DNA of 64,000 nt from Neurospora intermedia (GCA_037102815.1 BTPP01000012.1:62001-126000); one strand, 5' to 3'. Positions 20,092 to 31,859 are shown, counted from the first letter of the stretch. Notes: a model not told the origin generated them from the letters alone. Program-made: numbers and translations.

Positions 20092-21900
20092 CCCAGTCGC
20101 AAACCGTACCAACCGGTTCCCGCTCGCCGCCTCCAGATGCTAATCGAACCTTCTTTCAGGCGCCAGCAACGTCTTTTTGGGTTTGTTAGCAATCTGACAA
20201 TTCCTTCACTACAAGGCTCTGGTTGCCGCCTCGCGCGATTCACTGCAAGTAGCTTGGTAATTTGATCTGCAAAAGTTGGCTGACCTGGATTTGCGCCTGG
20301 AAAAAAAAAAAAGGTACGTACCACGGTTACTATTGGCGCGCAAATGGCCCGTTCACTTTCCGCCAAGCCAAAGATGGAGACAGCTTGTGGAGGTACGTAC
20401 CTCGAAGAGACTCAAACGACGGGAAGGGTCACACTTTTTCTGAGGTGGGCGCCCTGACAAGGCAAGGCTCGAATTGCCCCAGACTTTGATTGCCATGTTC
20501 ACGGAAGATGGGACTTGCATGTGTTGTGTGTCTGTCAGCCCATGGCCGCCCCATAGTTCCAGCTAGACGGCTCTCGCATAAAGCTGTTCTGCCCTACGGC
20601 CTTGTTGAGCCTGGATGTTCACGGTCAGGGGAAGCCCACTATGGGTGATACGTGCCCGTGGGTGGTGGTAAAGGACTTTGACAGCCATGTAGTGAACTAC
20701 ATCGTCCAAAACTTCAAGCAATGTATTGAAAGTATGTAATTATTTACAGTATTGATGATGATTTCCTCGCGTGGAAGGCTTCGGTTGCCGTTTGCGCCTC
20801 TGCAACTACCCCCCTTTCTTTTGTTTACATTGCCCCTTTTTTCGTAATTCCCCCATTCAATCGCAGCCTCAACAGCTTTAGATTGCGCCAACGGCCAGAC
20901 GATGCGATGTTACGATTCAGGTATATTAAAAGCGACGGATATGTCTGTCTGCATGCTGTAAATTTCCAAATCATTTAATTGTCGTTGTGCCTTTTTCAGT
21001 CGTTACATGCAGAACAAAGAGGCCCCCCAAGCTCTGTCGCAAACTGGTCGCAAAATGCGGCTGTGTACCTCAGCTTCTTCTCCAGGCTGTGTGCGCGAGG
21101 GGTGCAGTGGTTTGTGGTTTGCGCGCGCGCGCGCTTGGCGTTTGCGATCAGTTGCGACAGGTTTCTAGAAGTACCTCGACGTACCTGGCCGCTAAACTTG
21201 GGTACTCCCCCTTGAACTCACCCTTGCATCATGGGCGAGCTGGCAGTGGAATGTGGGGTTTCTGTTTACAGATGGAAAGTCATGACGGTTTCGATGCCTG
21301 ATTTCTGACGGAGAGATCGAGATTGGTCCAGGTCCAGGTCGAGTGTCTCGAGGCTGATTTTTTCCTTTCTTTCTTAGTTACTTACGCTTCATCGTTCAAC
21401 TTTTGATTGTATATTGGTTTGGCGGCGTCTTGATTGGAACTCTTTGCCTTCCTGTATTTTTCAGCTTCCGTTCTTCGGTTCCTTTCAGCTCCAGAAGATG
21501 AAAGAAGCCCGAGGTCTCCACCAACCCCATTCCAGCTTCGCCCGCCGGCCCCACAGCGGCCCATGAAGTCATGGCCGGGATTGCGATAAGTGGGATAAGG
21601 CACTAGCGTGCCCCGCAATCTGACAATGAGCCCGAGGGGCAAACGAAGGAGGGCTGGGCAGGCAAGAACTCCCCTCGCTAAAGACTGGAGCATCAGAGAT
21701 GGAGAGCTGACTGCTGAGCGGGAATTGGAGGGGACGGGAGGGATCGATTTCGGTTTCCAGGTCCGTCCGAGTCAGCGCTGGAACTTGATCCCAGTCCTCC
21801 CCATCGTCTTTCGAGTCAAAGCTCCCATCATCTCTCTGTTCAAACCCTGCCTATCCAGCATCATCGACGAGAGACAGGAGCTCCGACCGCACCGCCCACC

Positions 21901-23283
21901 ATGTTGATCAAGGAGAGCTACGCCGACGTCAAGACCTCTGCCAATGGCAAGGAGTCGACGATGAGTTAGTCAAATCACCTCGTTTTGCCTCGCACGTCGA
22001 ACCCGATGCGCTCCGTTATTCATGAAATTTCGAGTTCCACGCCCCGTCGCAAACACCCATCCCATTCCATAGTCCAGCTTGAATCTGACTGCGCCGAACA
22101 ATACAATACAGGAATCTTCCTCTTCCACCCAACCATCCCGGGATATCCCAATGCGTGAGCACCATCGTGACATCTAGACATCCAAACGTGCCTCGTCTCA
22201 TACGTCTTTCCGTTTTGCAGGCGCTTCCCCGGAGTCGCCCTCTTCAGTGAAATCTACCAAGGTCAGACCGATCTTAAGAGCCATGCTCGGCCCCATTCCT
22301 TGCGATGCCTACACACCCCACGGACCCCGTGGAGAAATGGAGCTGTTCGAGCTCCAGGCTGGAGAATGGACCACGCGGGAGGTTCTTTTGCGGGCAGATG
22401 CTCCGGGCGCAAGGGAATCCTTGGTGGCTGATATTGGTAACCACCGATAAGCTGACGATGACTTTGCGCCCGAACAGTGACCGGTCCCGTTGCCCGTTTT
22501 GCCCGCCAAATCGCCGGTCAAGGCTACATCGTCGCCGCCCCGAGTAGCTATCACGACTTTACCGGCCCCGAGCCTCTCGCCTATGATGTTCCCGGCACCG
22601 ATCAAGGCAATGAGTGGAAGGTAGTCAAGACGCTGGACTCGTACGATGAAGACTCGCGCAGGACGGTCGACTACCTCCTGTCCCTGCCGACCTGCACTGG
22701 GCGCATTGGCGCGACGGGCATGTGTCTGGGTGGCCATCTTGCGCTAAGAGCCGCTGTATGTCTCTACCTTCTTGCTGACCGTCATAAATCAAGCTCCAAT
22801 AACTAACTTTACACAACACAGCTCGACCCTCGCATAACCGCTGCCATTCCCTACTTCGGCACCGACATCCACTCGCGTACCCTCGGTCCCAACGACGGCC
22901 CCAACACCTCACCCTCCGCTCCCGCTCCTCGTCCCGACCCGACAACCGCGTCTGGCTTTGTCGCCCCTCACACCATCGACCAGTTCGACAAACTCAGGCA
23001 CTGCGAAGTGGCCATGATCTTTGGTGTCAAGGACACACACGTGCCCGACGCCGGCCGCGATCTAATCCGCGCCAAGCTGCGCGAGGCTGGAGTGACGTTC
23101 AGCTTCTACGAGTTTGCGTGGGCGCAACATGCGTTCATCAGGGATGAGTTGAGCAAAGGGCGGTACGATCCGGCGATCACCAAGGTTTGCTTTGAGGTTC
23201 TATTGGAGACCTTTGGGCGGGTTTTGAAGACGGACTTGGGCCAGGGGACGGGCGAAAAGGAGGAGGTGGAGCACGTTTGTTAG
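21901..23283 (+). CDS. Dienelactone hydrolase family protein
   Basis: An alpha/beta hydrolase of the dienelactone hydrolase family. Its substrate is unknown; members open lactone or related ester bonds. Five exons, 21901-21964, 22112-22154, 22221-22261, 22478-22755 and 22822-23283, close in phase to 295 aa. The second to fourth exons rebuild MRIFLFHPTIPGYPNARFPGVALFSEIYQVTGPV, the conserved N-terminal strand block. The nucleophile elbow is GMCLGGH with Cys132 in place of Ser, as is typical of this family. The remaining triad residues are likely in KDTHVPDAG (Asp) and WAQHAFIRDE (His). There is no signal peptide, so it is probably cytosolic. The first exon is short and mostly hydrophilic. A 45-base G run follows 37 bp after the stop. 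Confidence 0.88.
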
Positions 23284-23311
23284 GTCATGGAGCGGAACAA
23301 ACAAAAAGAGG

Positions 23312-23320
23312 AGGGGGGGT

Positions 23321-23365
<45 letters not shown>
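23312..23365 (+). repeat. Poly-G run (45 uninterrupted G after a G7-T)
   Basis: Seven G, one T and then 45 consecutive G lie just downstream of the hydrolase stop codon. Such a run can form G-quadruplexes and is a likely spot for assembly length errors. Confidence 0.95.
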
Positions 23366-24385
23366 CGAGTGTTGTGCGAGTGTCCATTACATCACGCATC
23401 ACTGGAAATAGGGATTCCGGCTCCTCCAGGTAAGGTTCCGTTAGCTGGCAATAGACCAAGAGACCACCGCAATAAGAGGCACTCCTGAGGCGACACCTTT
23501 CCGTTGTGTCCTGTCAGTAGGGAGATCAACAGCCCGTAACGATCGGAAGGCCAGAAAGTATTGAAAGCCACGAACATTAGCGCTAGGGTTGAGTCTCGAC
23601 ATGTGACAGCGAGCATGTATGGACTAATGGAATCGAAGCGCTAACATCCATGGACTCTGGATGGGAGTAATGTGCTCAGAAAAAGTTAAAGTGTTTCCTG
23701 TTTTCCAGCTACCGTAACGAAGCAATGATGTGCCTCACAATAGATCCAATCACCAACCCCTAATCGAGGAAAAAGAGATATGTATCTTTGCAGGCATTCT
23801 CCGCGGATAAGTCAAAGCTTGTCCAGAATCGAGCCATACTTCCATGCTGTGCCCTCCATCGTGATATAGATTGCTGAACTTCATCTCCGATCTGTCTCCG
23901 ATTCAGAGATCACATATTTAGTAGCTTTTGAGTTCAAGAAGTTAGAGATGGAAAGATGATGACATATCGCCAATGGTGGTGATTGTGGATGCAAAGTATG
24001 CGATGCCTTGATGGATGGTACATGGGCTTTGAATTTAGGACCGGAAGGCTGTTGGAAGTCGGCGTCAAGATACCGGATACGAAGATGCGTATCCGTGACT
24101 TGATTTGGTGATAGCGTAACCTTGCCATAACCTGATCTGAGGAGTTTTGGCCTGAAGACCGAAAGGGACTGGGTGACTGGAGTCACGGCAAGTTGGGGGA
24201 CTTGGCCGTCAAGGTACTACTTCTGAAGTATCAGGATTGAAGACGAAAGATGAAGCAGGAAGATTCAGCTGAAGCGAACATGGTCATAGCGGAGATTAGC
24301 CATTGGATAGGATTGATATTGCATCAACCCTTCAACGTAAATGGCTGTTGAGACGGCTGGCAATGCCCATTGCAAAATTTGATAA

Positions 24386-24666
24386 TACAGTCCAGTACCG
24401 GTTTGTTTGTTAGTTCGAGACCTCGTATCAACTTTCTTATGCATTTTCATAGCTAATCAATACGTGATCTTACCTTGGATACGCTGTTTCTAATATTCAA
24501 AATGCAATATTAAGCCCTGCTAAGGCCTTTTTATATTCGTATAAGACATTTTGATTTCTTCTCATGAGGTTTAGGACTACTCGGGATAAATTTCGTCACG
24601 TAGTATATAGAGTACAGTACAGTACCTAGCGTACCGAGCTAACAAACAAACCAGTACTGGACTGTA
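24386..24666. mobile_element. TA-flanked MITE, copy 1
   Basis: 281 bp, bounded by TACAGTCCAGTACCGG on the left and CCAGTACTGGACTGTA on the right. The terminal inverted repeats extend about 35 bp (through GTTTGTTTGTTAG.TCGA). The ends and the TA at each border fit a Tc1/mariner-type non-autonomous element. No coding capacity. Copy 2 is at 52595-52880. Confidence 0.85.
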
Positions 24667-24746
24667 ATGACATCCCAAGAACCATATAAACAGCACCCCA
24701 AGCCAACTTGCTATATCAACATCCTTCCTTTCCACTATCCATTTCC

Positions 24747-25595
24747 TCACTTCTCATCCAACCCAAGTTGTTCCCGTATCAACCTCCTTCTCTCCACCTC
24801 CATCCTCTTGAACTCCTCATCACTGACCTTTTCCGGGCCTTCCCATGACTGCCTAAACTCACTATCCCACTCGACCCTCGTCTCCCTACTCTCCCACACA
24901 TCCTCACTACTCGGCTGTCCGCCGCCATACTTGGCCTCCTCCTTGCTTCGGTAATACTCCTTGACGGCCTCCGCCTTCATCTCGGGACCGAATGATTTGG
25001 TGCGCATGCAAAACCAAAAATCGTCCCACAGCTCCGAGCAGTTCTTCATGGTGCCGTACCGGTACACGGCGTTGAACTGCGCACCCGGCGTCTGGCAGTG
25101 CCAGGCGTAGTCGAAGGCGTCGCGACAGGACATGGTGGTGGGAAGACAGTGCTCGGACATGGCGAGGGAGGTTGGGGAGCGCGTCTTTTTGGGCGCTGCT
25201 GCTACTTCGGGCTCTGTGGTCGTCGGGTCGTCTTTGATGAGGAGCGAGGAAAAGGGGATGTAGGCCTTGTACTTTGCGAGGGCGGAGGCGGAAGCTGTCC
25301 CTGCTGGTTCGGAAATGGTTGTTGGGGATGGTGTTTGTTGCTGCTGTTGTTGTTGGGATGATTGGGAGGACTTCTTGGTGGCGTCGTCACCTTGGAGCAA
25401 TTCGAGGAACTTTTGGATTTCGGCGTCGCCGGAGGAGGAGACGGCGGAAGACTGAGACGGTGTTGGTGGTGTTTGTTGCGCTGAGGGGGCAGCAACTGGT
25501 TGTGTGGTGGTGGTGGTAGGGAGAGGTGAGGTCTCGGTGGGCTTTACGCCTGAAGAGACTGCCGAAGAGGAGGGGGAGGACCAAAACCAGCCCAT
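24747..25595 (-). CDS. Emi1-like twin-CX9C protein (DUF3128)
   Basis: Single exon, 282 aa. The C-terminal half carries two CX9C motifs, CRDAFDYAWHC and CSELWDDFWFC, within the conserved block that defines the Emi1/DUF3128 family. The yeast member is linked to early meiotic gene induction and to mitochondrial function, and CX9C proteins often reside in the mitochondrial intermembrane space. The N-terminal half is low complexity (Ser/Thr/Pro/Gln), with a run of Gln encoded by CAG/CAA repeats at about residues 80-90. The start MGWFWSSPSSS is the first ATG of the frame. The C-terminal tail is charged and helical. The family assignment is good; the cellular role in this fungus is inferred. It diverges from yme2. 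Confidence 0.82.
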   Translation of the reverse strand: MGWFWSSPSSSAVSSGVKPTETSPLPTTTTTQPVAAPSAQQTPPTPSQSSAVSSSGDAEIQKFLELLQGDDATKKSSQSSQQQQQQQTPSPTTISEPAGTASASALAKYKAYIPFSSLLIKDDPTTTEPEVAAAPKKTRSPTSLAMSEHCLPTTMSCRDAFDYAWHCQTPGAQFNAVYRYGTMKNCSELWDDFWFCMRTKSFGPEMKAEAVKEYYRSKEEAKYGGGQPSSEDVWESRETRVEWDSEFRQSWEGPEKVSDEEFKRMEVERRRLIREQLGLDEK

Positions 25596-26259
25596 GGTTG
25601 TCTTTTCTCTTTTCGAAGGTGTAAAGTTTGTAGATGTAGAGTTCGATCGGGTTGCGGTTCGAAAGCCGGATTCGAGAGGGGGTATTGTCGTCGAGATTGA
25701 AGCGAGGAGCAGTCGATATTCGAGTTAAACAGAATGAGGGGTAGCGAAGCCTCAATCCGGTAGGTAGCTGTTGGTGTTGACAGGTCGGCCAAGTCTCGTG
25801 ATTTTTGGCTGTTGTGTTACCAGTCTTGTCTTTTTATTGTTGATGTTGCGCGGCATCAAGAGCTTCAGTTACAGCGAGAAAGATGAACAATTTGGGCCAA
25901 TCAGACTGCCAGAGGAGGAAAATGTCGGGAGCCGCGGCAGGCAACGGCGCGCCCGTTATCACAGCCGAATGGACGATAAAGGGCTTGGCAATGCCCCTCC
26001 CGATGACGTCGGGTTGCACCTCAATGGTCAGCTCAAGGTACCTGGCTCATCTGGATAACCGCTTCCAGGGATCAGTTGAGGAGATCAAAGCCTGGAACGG
26101 GCGTGTTTACTCTACACTACTTGTGGACTAGGTTATCTCCTACCCTGCTGTCGCCATGTTGTGGTAAGGCGGGGTAGCTAGATAGGTACAGTACCTCACT
26201 TTTTGACTTCCTACACTACCACTCCCGCCACATTCTTTCAACCATACGATGAACCTGCA
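25596..26259. promoter_or_regulatory. Region between divergent emi1-like and yme2 genes
   Basis: 664 bp between two start codons. Open frames crossing it on both strands (25387-25792 and 25771-26131) lack family features. It is taken as a bidirectional upstream region by position. Confidence 0.35.
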
Positions 26260-29146
26260 ATGATATCAGCACACATTCTCTCCCGGCAGGCGACAAGGCC
26301 TGGCCACGGGGGTCCCAGGTTCACCACTCACTCTACTGCCCTCTTGGTCCAACGTTCACTTGGCCAAGGGCTCCCACTCGCTCACAGGAGGACGACCCGA
26401 GCGTGGGAGAGCACCTCATCCTCGACGGCTTCTACCGGTTCTCACAAGGAGAGCGGCCATATTGAAACTGCCCCTCATGAATCCCTCTTGTTCTTCAACA
26501 GTGAGTCTACCCCATCTCATACTTTCACTCACTCACTCAAGACTAACACGAACAGACCTCTTTCCCCTCAAGCTCAGCTCCATCCTTATCTGGCGGCCAT
26601 GGACGAGCGAGGACCTCCTCCAACGCTTCGAACAATCCTCGTACAGTTTCATCGACCCCATCAGACTAGTCAAGCGAGCTATCAACACCCACGATCAAGT
26701 CCCCATCGAGGTTACCCAGATCATCCCTCGCCTCAAGGATGGCGGCGCATTCGTCAAGTTCACTCATCCAAGCGACATGTCCGCTGCCGTAGTCGAAAGC
26801 AAACTGTCCGAACTCCTACAGAACAACCCCATAAAACCATGGTTCAACCCCTTCGGCAGGGTTAAGGCTGGCCTCGTCGAAGGCGTTCCCTGGCTGGAAG
26901 ACCTGTACAGACTTCCTCGCAGCCGTATACGGGTTGAGTTTGTGGCCGCCAAGGACGACGCATCTCCGGCCGAACTGTCGCAAGAAACGCTCTACAGCAT
27001 CTTCCGCAAATTCGGCAAGATCACTGAAATCACGTCTCAGCCGACAGACTCCAAAGTCTTGCCCCGCTTTGCCTACATCGACTTCGTCCTGGTCCGAGAC
27101 GCCATCATGGCAAGGAATTGCATGCATGGGTTCGTCTTGCGCGAACAGGGAAGTAAGAATGCAACAAAGTTACGGCTTTCGTACGAGCAACGAGTCAAGG
27201 CCCATCACATCTGGGCCTGGTTTACGAGCCACCCTAGGATCGTGATTCCGCTCGTCGCCGCCTTGATAGCAGCCTTTACTGTTGCCGTGTTTGATCCCAT
27301 TCGGGAGTTCTTTGTCAAGGTATGTGCAAAAAAAGAAAACATCATATCCCTGAACGCCAAGTCTCCACCACCAAAAAGATAAACAACTCGATCCACCCAG
27401 GGGTCGAACCTGGAACCTCCTGATTCGTAGTCAGACGCTCTGCCATTGAGCCAGCGGACCTTGTTGAAGCTGCGTTCGAGATGTTGTACTTCTCAACGCC
27501 ATCGCATCCCAGCGAGTGTGGACAACTGCTAACACTTAATTCCATAGGCACACGTCCAAAAATACTTTGAGTTCACAAACTCCCGTCTCTACAAATGGTT
27601 CAAGTCCCAGACCTCCGACATCCTCGCCTTCCGTCGGCGCAAGACCGAAGATGCCGGTCTCAACGCCCTCTTCACCCACCGCAAAGACCTGATCGATTCC
27701 ATCCAAACCGGCCTTCTCGAGTCTGTCGATACATTCACTGTCGTCCACGGTCCGCGCGGCTCCGGCAAGAAGGAACTCATCCTCGATCAAGTGCTCAAGG
27801 AACGCAGCAATGTGCTGCATATTGATTGCAAGCCGGTTGTGGAAGCGCGCGGCGAAGCGGGAACCATCGGTCGTCTCGCCTTCGAAGTCGGTTACCGTCC
27901 TGTGTTCTCTTGGTCCAACAACATCAGCAGCCTAGTTGACCTCGCCGTGCAAAGCACCACGGGAGTGAAAGCCAACTTCTCCGAGAACTTGGAATCGCAA
28001 GTCGTCAAGATTTTGCAGACGACCGCATCGGCGCTTAAGCAAGTCGGTCTCTCAGAGCGCAAGAAGGAAGACAAGGATGCCGATCTCTCGGAGGATGCGT
28101 ACCTAGAAGCTCACCCCGAACGGCGTCCAGTGATCGTCATTGACCACTTCCTCCACAAGAGCGAGGAAAAGGGTGTCATCTACGACCGCATCGCCGACTG
28201 GGCTGCGGCGTTGGTGCAGTCCAACATTGCCCATGTCATCTTCCTGACGGACGACGCCTCCTACTCCAAGCCTCTTCAGAGATCCCTTCCCGACCGCGTC
28301 TTCCGCTCCGTCACCCTCGGTGATCTGTCTCCCGACGTAGCCAAGAAATTCGTCATCTCCCAGTTGCAGACGGACACCAAGTTTGCGCATGACGGGCAGC
28401 AGCAGGATTCGGAATCGGACAACCAGGATAATGGTGACAAAAACCAAAAGAAGGACCCCAACACCCCGGCCCCCCTGGACCCAGCCCTCCTCAAAGAACT
28501 AGACACCTGCATCACCGCCCTCGGTGGCCGCCTCACAGACCTGCAAGTCCTCGCCCGCCGTCTCAAGATCGGGCAATCCCCACGAAAGGCCGTGCAAGAA
28601 ATCATCGACTCGACCGCCTCCGACATCCTGCGCATGTTCCTCTTATCCAAGTCTTCCTCTTCCGACAGAAAGTACACGACCGAACAAGCCTGGTACCTGA
28701 TCTCCCATCTCGCTGCCTCCCCCTCCTGTTCGATCCCTTACAACTCCGTCCTTCTCTCCAACACCTTTGCGTCGTCACCCGAAGCAGCCCTCGAGGCGCT
28801 GGCCAACGCAGAGCTGATAACCGTCAAATCACAAAACGGCATGCCTTCGGAGATCAAGGCCGGCAAACCAGTTTACCAGGCGGCCTTCCAGAAGCTGGCG
28901 AGCGACGAAAAGGTCAAAGCGCGCATGGACTTGCTGGTGTTAACCGAGCTGGCCAAGATGGAAACGCAAAAGATTGAAAAGGTCGAGCAGGAGCTGGTGA
29001 TGCTGCAGGGACTGATGGCAAGGAGGCCCGGCGATGTGAGTGAGCGGGTGGAGTACCTGCTGGAGAAGATGAAGGGTGGGCAGGCGAGGTTGAAGGGTTT
29101 GGAGAAGGAGATGGGGGTTGTGAAGGGGCGGATGGTCAAGGGATAG
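26260..29146 (+). CDS. yme2: Mitochondrial inner-membrane protein Yme2
   Basis: Yme2 (mitochondrial escape protein 2) acts at the inner mitochondrial membrane in mtDNA structure and number. Three exons, 26260-26500, 26556-27319 and 27548-29146, close in phase to 867 aa. The N-terminus is Arg/Ser-rich without acidic residues in its first 25 positions, as expected of a presequence. An RRM-like domain spans about 204-290 (RIRVEFVAA, FRKFGKITEI, PRFAYIDF). One transmembrane segment lies at about 309-327 (IVIPLVAALIAAFTVAVF). The large C-terminal domain has a P-loop-like GPRGSGKKEL (about 399-408) and a Walker-B-like PVIVIDHF. The 228-nt second intron carries a tRNA gene on the opposite strand. 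The last 60 residues are predicted coiled coil. Confidence 0.93.
27389..27460 (-). tRNA. tRNA-Arg (anticodon ACG) inside a yme2 intron
   Basis: 72 nt with full cloverleaf pairing. The acceptor is GGTCCGC/GTGGATC (two G-U pairs) with discriminator G. The D stem is GCTC/GAGC, and the anticodon stem TCTGA/TCAGG holds loop CTACGAA (anticodon ACG). The T arm is CCAGG-TTCGACC-CCTGG. There is no tRNA intron. It lies antisense within yme2 intron 2, so a pol III unit opposes a pol II unit there. Confidence 0.95.
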
Positions 29147-29723
29147 GAGCTGGAACTCGTTGAGCTAACCAGCGGGGGAATGGGGAGGAGGCTGAGAGCT
29201 GGAGGTGAGAGGGATGAGGGGTGAGCGTTGTTGTTTGAAAGATACCTTGGTGTTGGGGTGTCCTTTTGCTTGTCGACAGGCGTATGTAAGGTACCCTTCT
29301 CCCATCACCCATGTTTCAATGAATATTGATCTATCTCCATTCGATGGGGCTTCTGTTCTGTTATCGAAGAGTGTCTGCTGTAATATCAGAGAGTCCTTGA
29401 GAGAGCCCTAACCGAACCCCTGTTGTCAGCTTGTTCAGGTCAGCCCATGGTCTTGGTGAGGCTCGTCCCTGACAAAACTGCTGAAACCTTTGATATTATA
29501 CGTTGGGTATACTCTGACTACGCATCCAAGCGTCTTTGACACACCTTTGAACTTGGTTTCTACGCGATTTCTGTTTAGAAATATCCCAAAGCGACTCTAG
29601 CCAATGTGTCTTTCAATTGTCGTAATCCCTATCACAGTTTTGCTACCGGTGACTAGAAAGGGAGAGAATGGAAGGGCAGCTGATGTACTCGTATTTTACA
29701 AAATCAGACTCTGATGACTACGA
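29147..29723. other. Intergenic between convergent genes
   Basis: 577 bp holding the 3' ends of yme2 and of the minus-strand gene at 29724. No feature recognised. Confidence 0.45.
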
Positions 29724-30608
29724 CTACAGTACATTTCGAGCACATTCCCAAAATGATGAAGCTATGGAGAGGTAGTTGCTACCTTTTGACAGACTGAGTC
29801 GTCGTAACGCAGCCTGGGATTTGCCCCCATATTTGTCGAAGCCAGGAGGCGGGAGCAGGTCGCCGCAGTTCTCAACAAGTACACTCTTGAACAAGCGCCA
29901 ACACTCCTGCACCTTCCACACGTCCAGCTCACCAGTGTCGACGCTGTCTCGTACCCTTTTCGTTCCCCGAGTATCGTATCGATCGTCGATTACATATGGC
30001 GCAGCCTGAACGAAGTGATCCTCCACCCTGTCCACCAGCTGTTGCATCACGTGTCTTTGTTCTTGATATCTATCACCCTGCATCAAATCCTTCACCATTT
30101 CGCCTTTCACATGCTCACGTATGGTGTGCACCGCCTCGTTGACCGGCAACGACAGGCGCCCCTTGGAAATGTTATACTGTTTGCTGACGTGTAGTAAAGC
30201 CAGCAGAAATGCGTAGTTGCCGGCTGCGTTGACCATGGCGCGGTTAGCGGCTGGCGTGCCCTCTGCGCCATGTCCCGGAAGCTGATCGCATATGAACTTG
30301 AATGAAATCTTGACGGAATCAAGCGCTTCTTCTAACAGGAGGTAGTAGACGAAGAGAACGGATCTGCCCTTGTGGGTGAGAACGAGCTTGGTTCGGTCGA
30401 AAGTGGCCTTCCGAAAAAGGGCGTTTTCAGGCCGCCCGAGAGAAGAAGGAATGACGGCGGCTGTAGTGACTGCTTTGTACGGGGGTGGTGGTGATGGCTC
30501 TTGAAGTGGACTTTCTCCAGGCTCGTCCCCGGCGCCCTTGGATTCACCTGTGGACGCTTTCTGGAATAGCATGGTGGTGATTCTTGGCTGAAAGTAGGAA
30601 AAAGGCAA
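29724..30608 (-). CDS. Hypothetical protein, all-helical core
   Basis: Single exon, 294 aa (or 282 aa if the second Met at 30572 is used, in MLFQKASTGE). Not recognised. After a Pro/Ser-rich N-terminus (PSPPPPYKAV) the protein is dominated by amphipathic helices with conserved-looking stretches (SVLFVYYLLLEEALDS, AAGNYAFLLALLHVSKQYN, EMVKDLMQGDRYQEQRHVMQQLVDRVEDHF). It ends in SFWECARNVL. No signal peptide, transmembrane span or catalytic motif is evident. The high-quality uninterrupted frame and codon use support a real gene. Confidence 0.7.
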   Translation of the reverse strand: MPFSYFQPRITTMLFQKASTGESKGAGDEPGESPLQEPSPPPPYKAVTTAAVIPSSLGRPENALFRKATFDRTKLVLTHKGRSVLFVYYLLLEEALDSVKISFKFICDQLPGHGAEGTPAANRAMVNAAGNYAFLLALLHVSKQYNISKGRLSLPVNEAVHTIREHVKGEMVKDLMQGDRYQEQRHVMQQLVDRVEDHFVQAAPYVIDDRYDTRGTKRVRDSVDTGELDVWKVQECWRLFKSVLVENCGDLLPPPGFDKYGGKSQAALRRLSLSKGSNYLSIASSFWECARNVL

Positions 30609-31501
30609 GACCGGAGAAGTCGGAGGCGGGAATACTTGGGGAGGGGAACTGCCTGGGGAAGGTGGCAGGCAGGTACGCTTCCCTTTGAAATACCTCTACC
30701 TACCTCTACCGTACCATGACGTAACATGTACGGAAGAATACCTACTTACCAGACCTCCGGCACCGCTCAGTTTTCTGATGAGCACATGCAAGAACTTCAC
30801 TCATTCCACTCCGAGTCGGTCCAGTCTGCAGTCGTCTGCACGAGAAACTTCAGTTGCAGGTTGTTCCGAGAATGGGAACAAACCCACGGAAAGAATCAAT
30901 GAACAAATCCCATTGCAGCATACAGGTACCTACCTCTGCGGATTGGAGGCAACACCCTTCTTCATTCTCAGGGTCAAGAACACAAAATGACATGCCCATC
31001 CCATTTTCTGAACCATCTTCCTCTTCCTCTTCCTCCATCACCATTCCCTCTCGCTCGTCAAACCACTTCCCCAGGGACTCATCATCCAGGAGCGACATCC
31101 TTATCAACATGGACTGAAGGCCCCCCCGGTCCGGTTTGACCAAGTCAATTGTCAGGTACTCTCTTCCATCTTCTCCTAGCACCACATTCACTCACAAGGA
31201 ACGCCACAGATAACATCGTTCTTGGTACTACCACAAACGACACACCAAGCGAGAAAAGGCTCTTTTCCTTCATCCGCGACAATCGATGCCTCCCAACGAA
31301 GCATAACCTGCGCCCGTAGGACAACAAAGCCCACCTTCACCGCCGTAACGAGCACGCGCGACCATCAATCACCAAATACACTGTTTCATGCATCGCCACC
31401 TGTCGTGACCGAATTGCATCTTACAACCACGACACCACCAACTACTACAACAACAAGAACAAATCAGGGGAACCATGGCTCCGTGACCAGGAATCACCAC
31501 G
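30609..31501. other. Intergenic, low-complexity
   Basis: Contains tacctctacctacctctacc motifs (about 30690-30712) and a Thr-encoding ac-rich stretch (31420-31460). Short frames on both strands overlap and have no family features. Confidence 0.35.
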
Positions 31502-31847
31502 ATGATACATCAAGTAGTAATGTGCACAACTTCTGTATTTGATCCTTCATATTACAAAAGGGAGAAGGAGGAGGTTGAGAAGGAGACGTGGAGAAAAGAG
31601 GCCAAAAACGCCGAAGAGAAGCTGGCCAGAGTTACCAAAGACTTGAATGGTTCAGGAGGCTCAGGAGAAAGCAGAGAAGGCCGAGACAGAAAAGAAGGAG
31701 ATAGAGAAAAGGGCCGCGAGAGCTGAAGAACTATTAAGGGAGATCGAGGAAGAGAGAGAAAGGCAGAGGCAGAAGCAGGATAATATAGGGGTCATGAGAG
31801 ATGCATACCTACCTGATGACGCGTCTTCCGATGCCTACCGAGGTTAA
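31502..31847 (+). pseudogene. Broken coiled-coil ORF
   Basis: Two overlapping frames offset by one base both encode charged coiled-coil sequence: YYKREKEEVEKETWRKEAKN in the first, and AEKAETEKKEIEKRAARAEE up to a stop at 31847 in the second. The switch near 31650 suggests a one-base frameshift in a formerly continuous protein. An unrecognised tiny intron is the alternative. No family is recognised. Confidence 0.4.
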
Positions 31848-31859
31848 TAAAGCAAGGCC

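Larger units (their letters stand above)
19686..21900. other. Long upstream region of Hsp70 and of the dienelactone hydrolase gene
   Basis: 2.2 kb between divergent start codons. It contains AG-rich leader sequence next to Hsp70, a tgtcgcatgc tandem repeat at about 20051-20091, an A-run at 20299-20311, and a gcgcgcgcgcgcgc run at 21122-21134. Short frames (20979-21301, 21382-21907) show no family features. Nothing coding is supported. Confidence 0.45.
23284..24746. other. Intergenic with homopolymer and MITE
   Basis: Apart from the poly-G run and the MITE listed separately, the region holds only short minus-strand frames (23881-24186) without features. It is AT-richer than the flanking genes. 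Confidence 0.4.
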
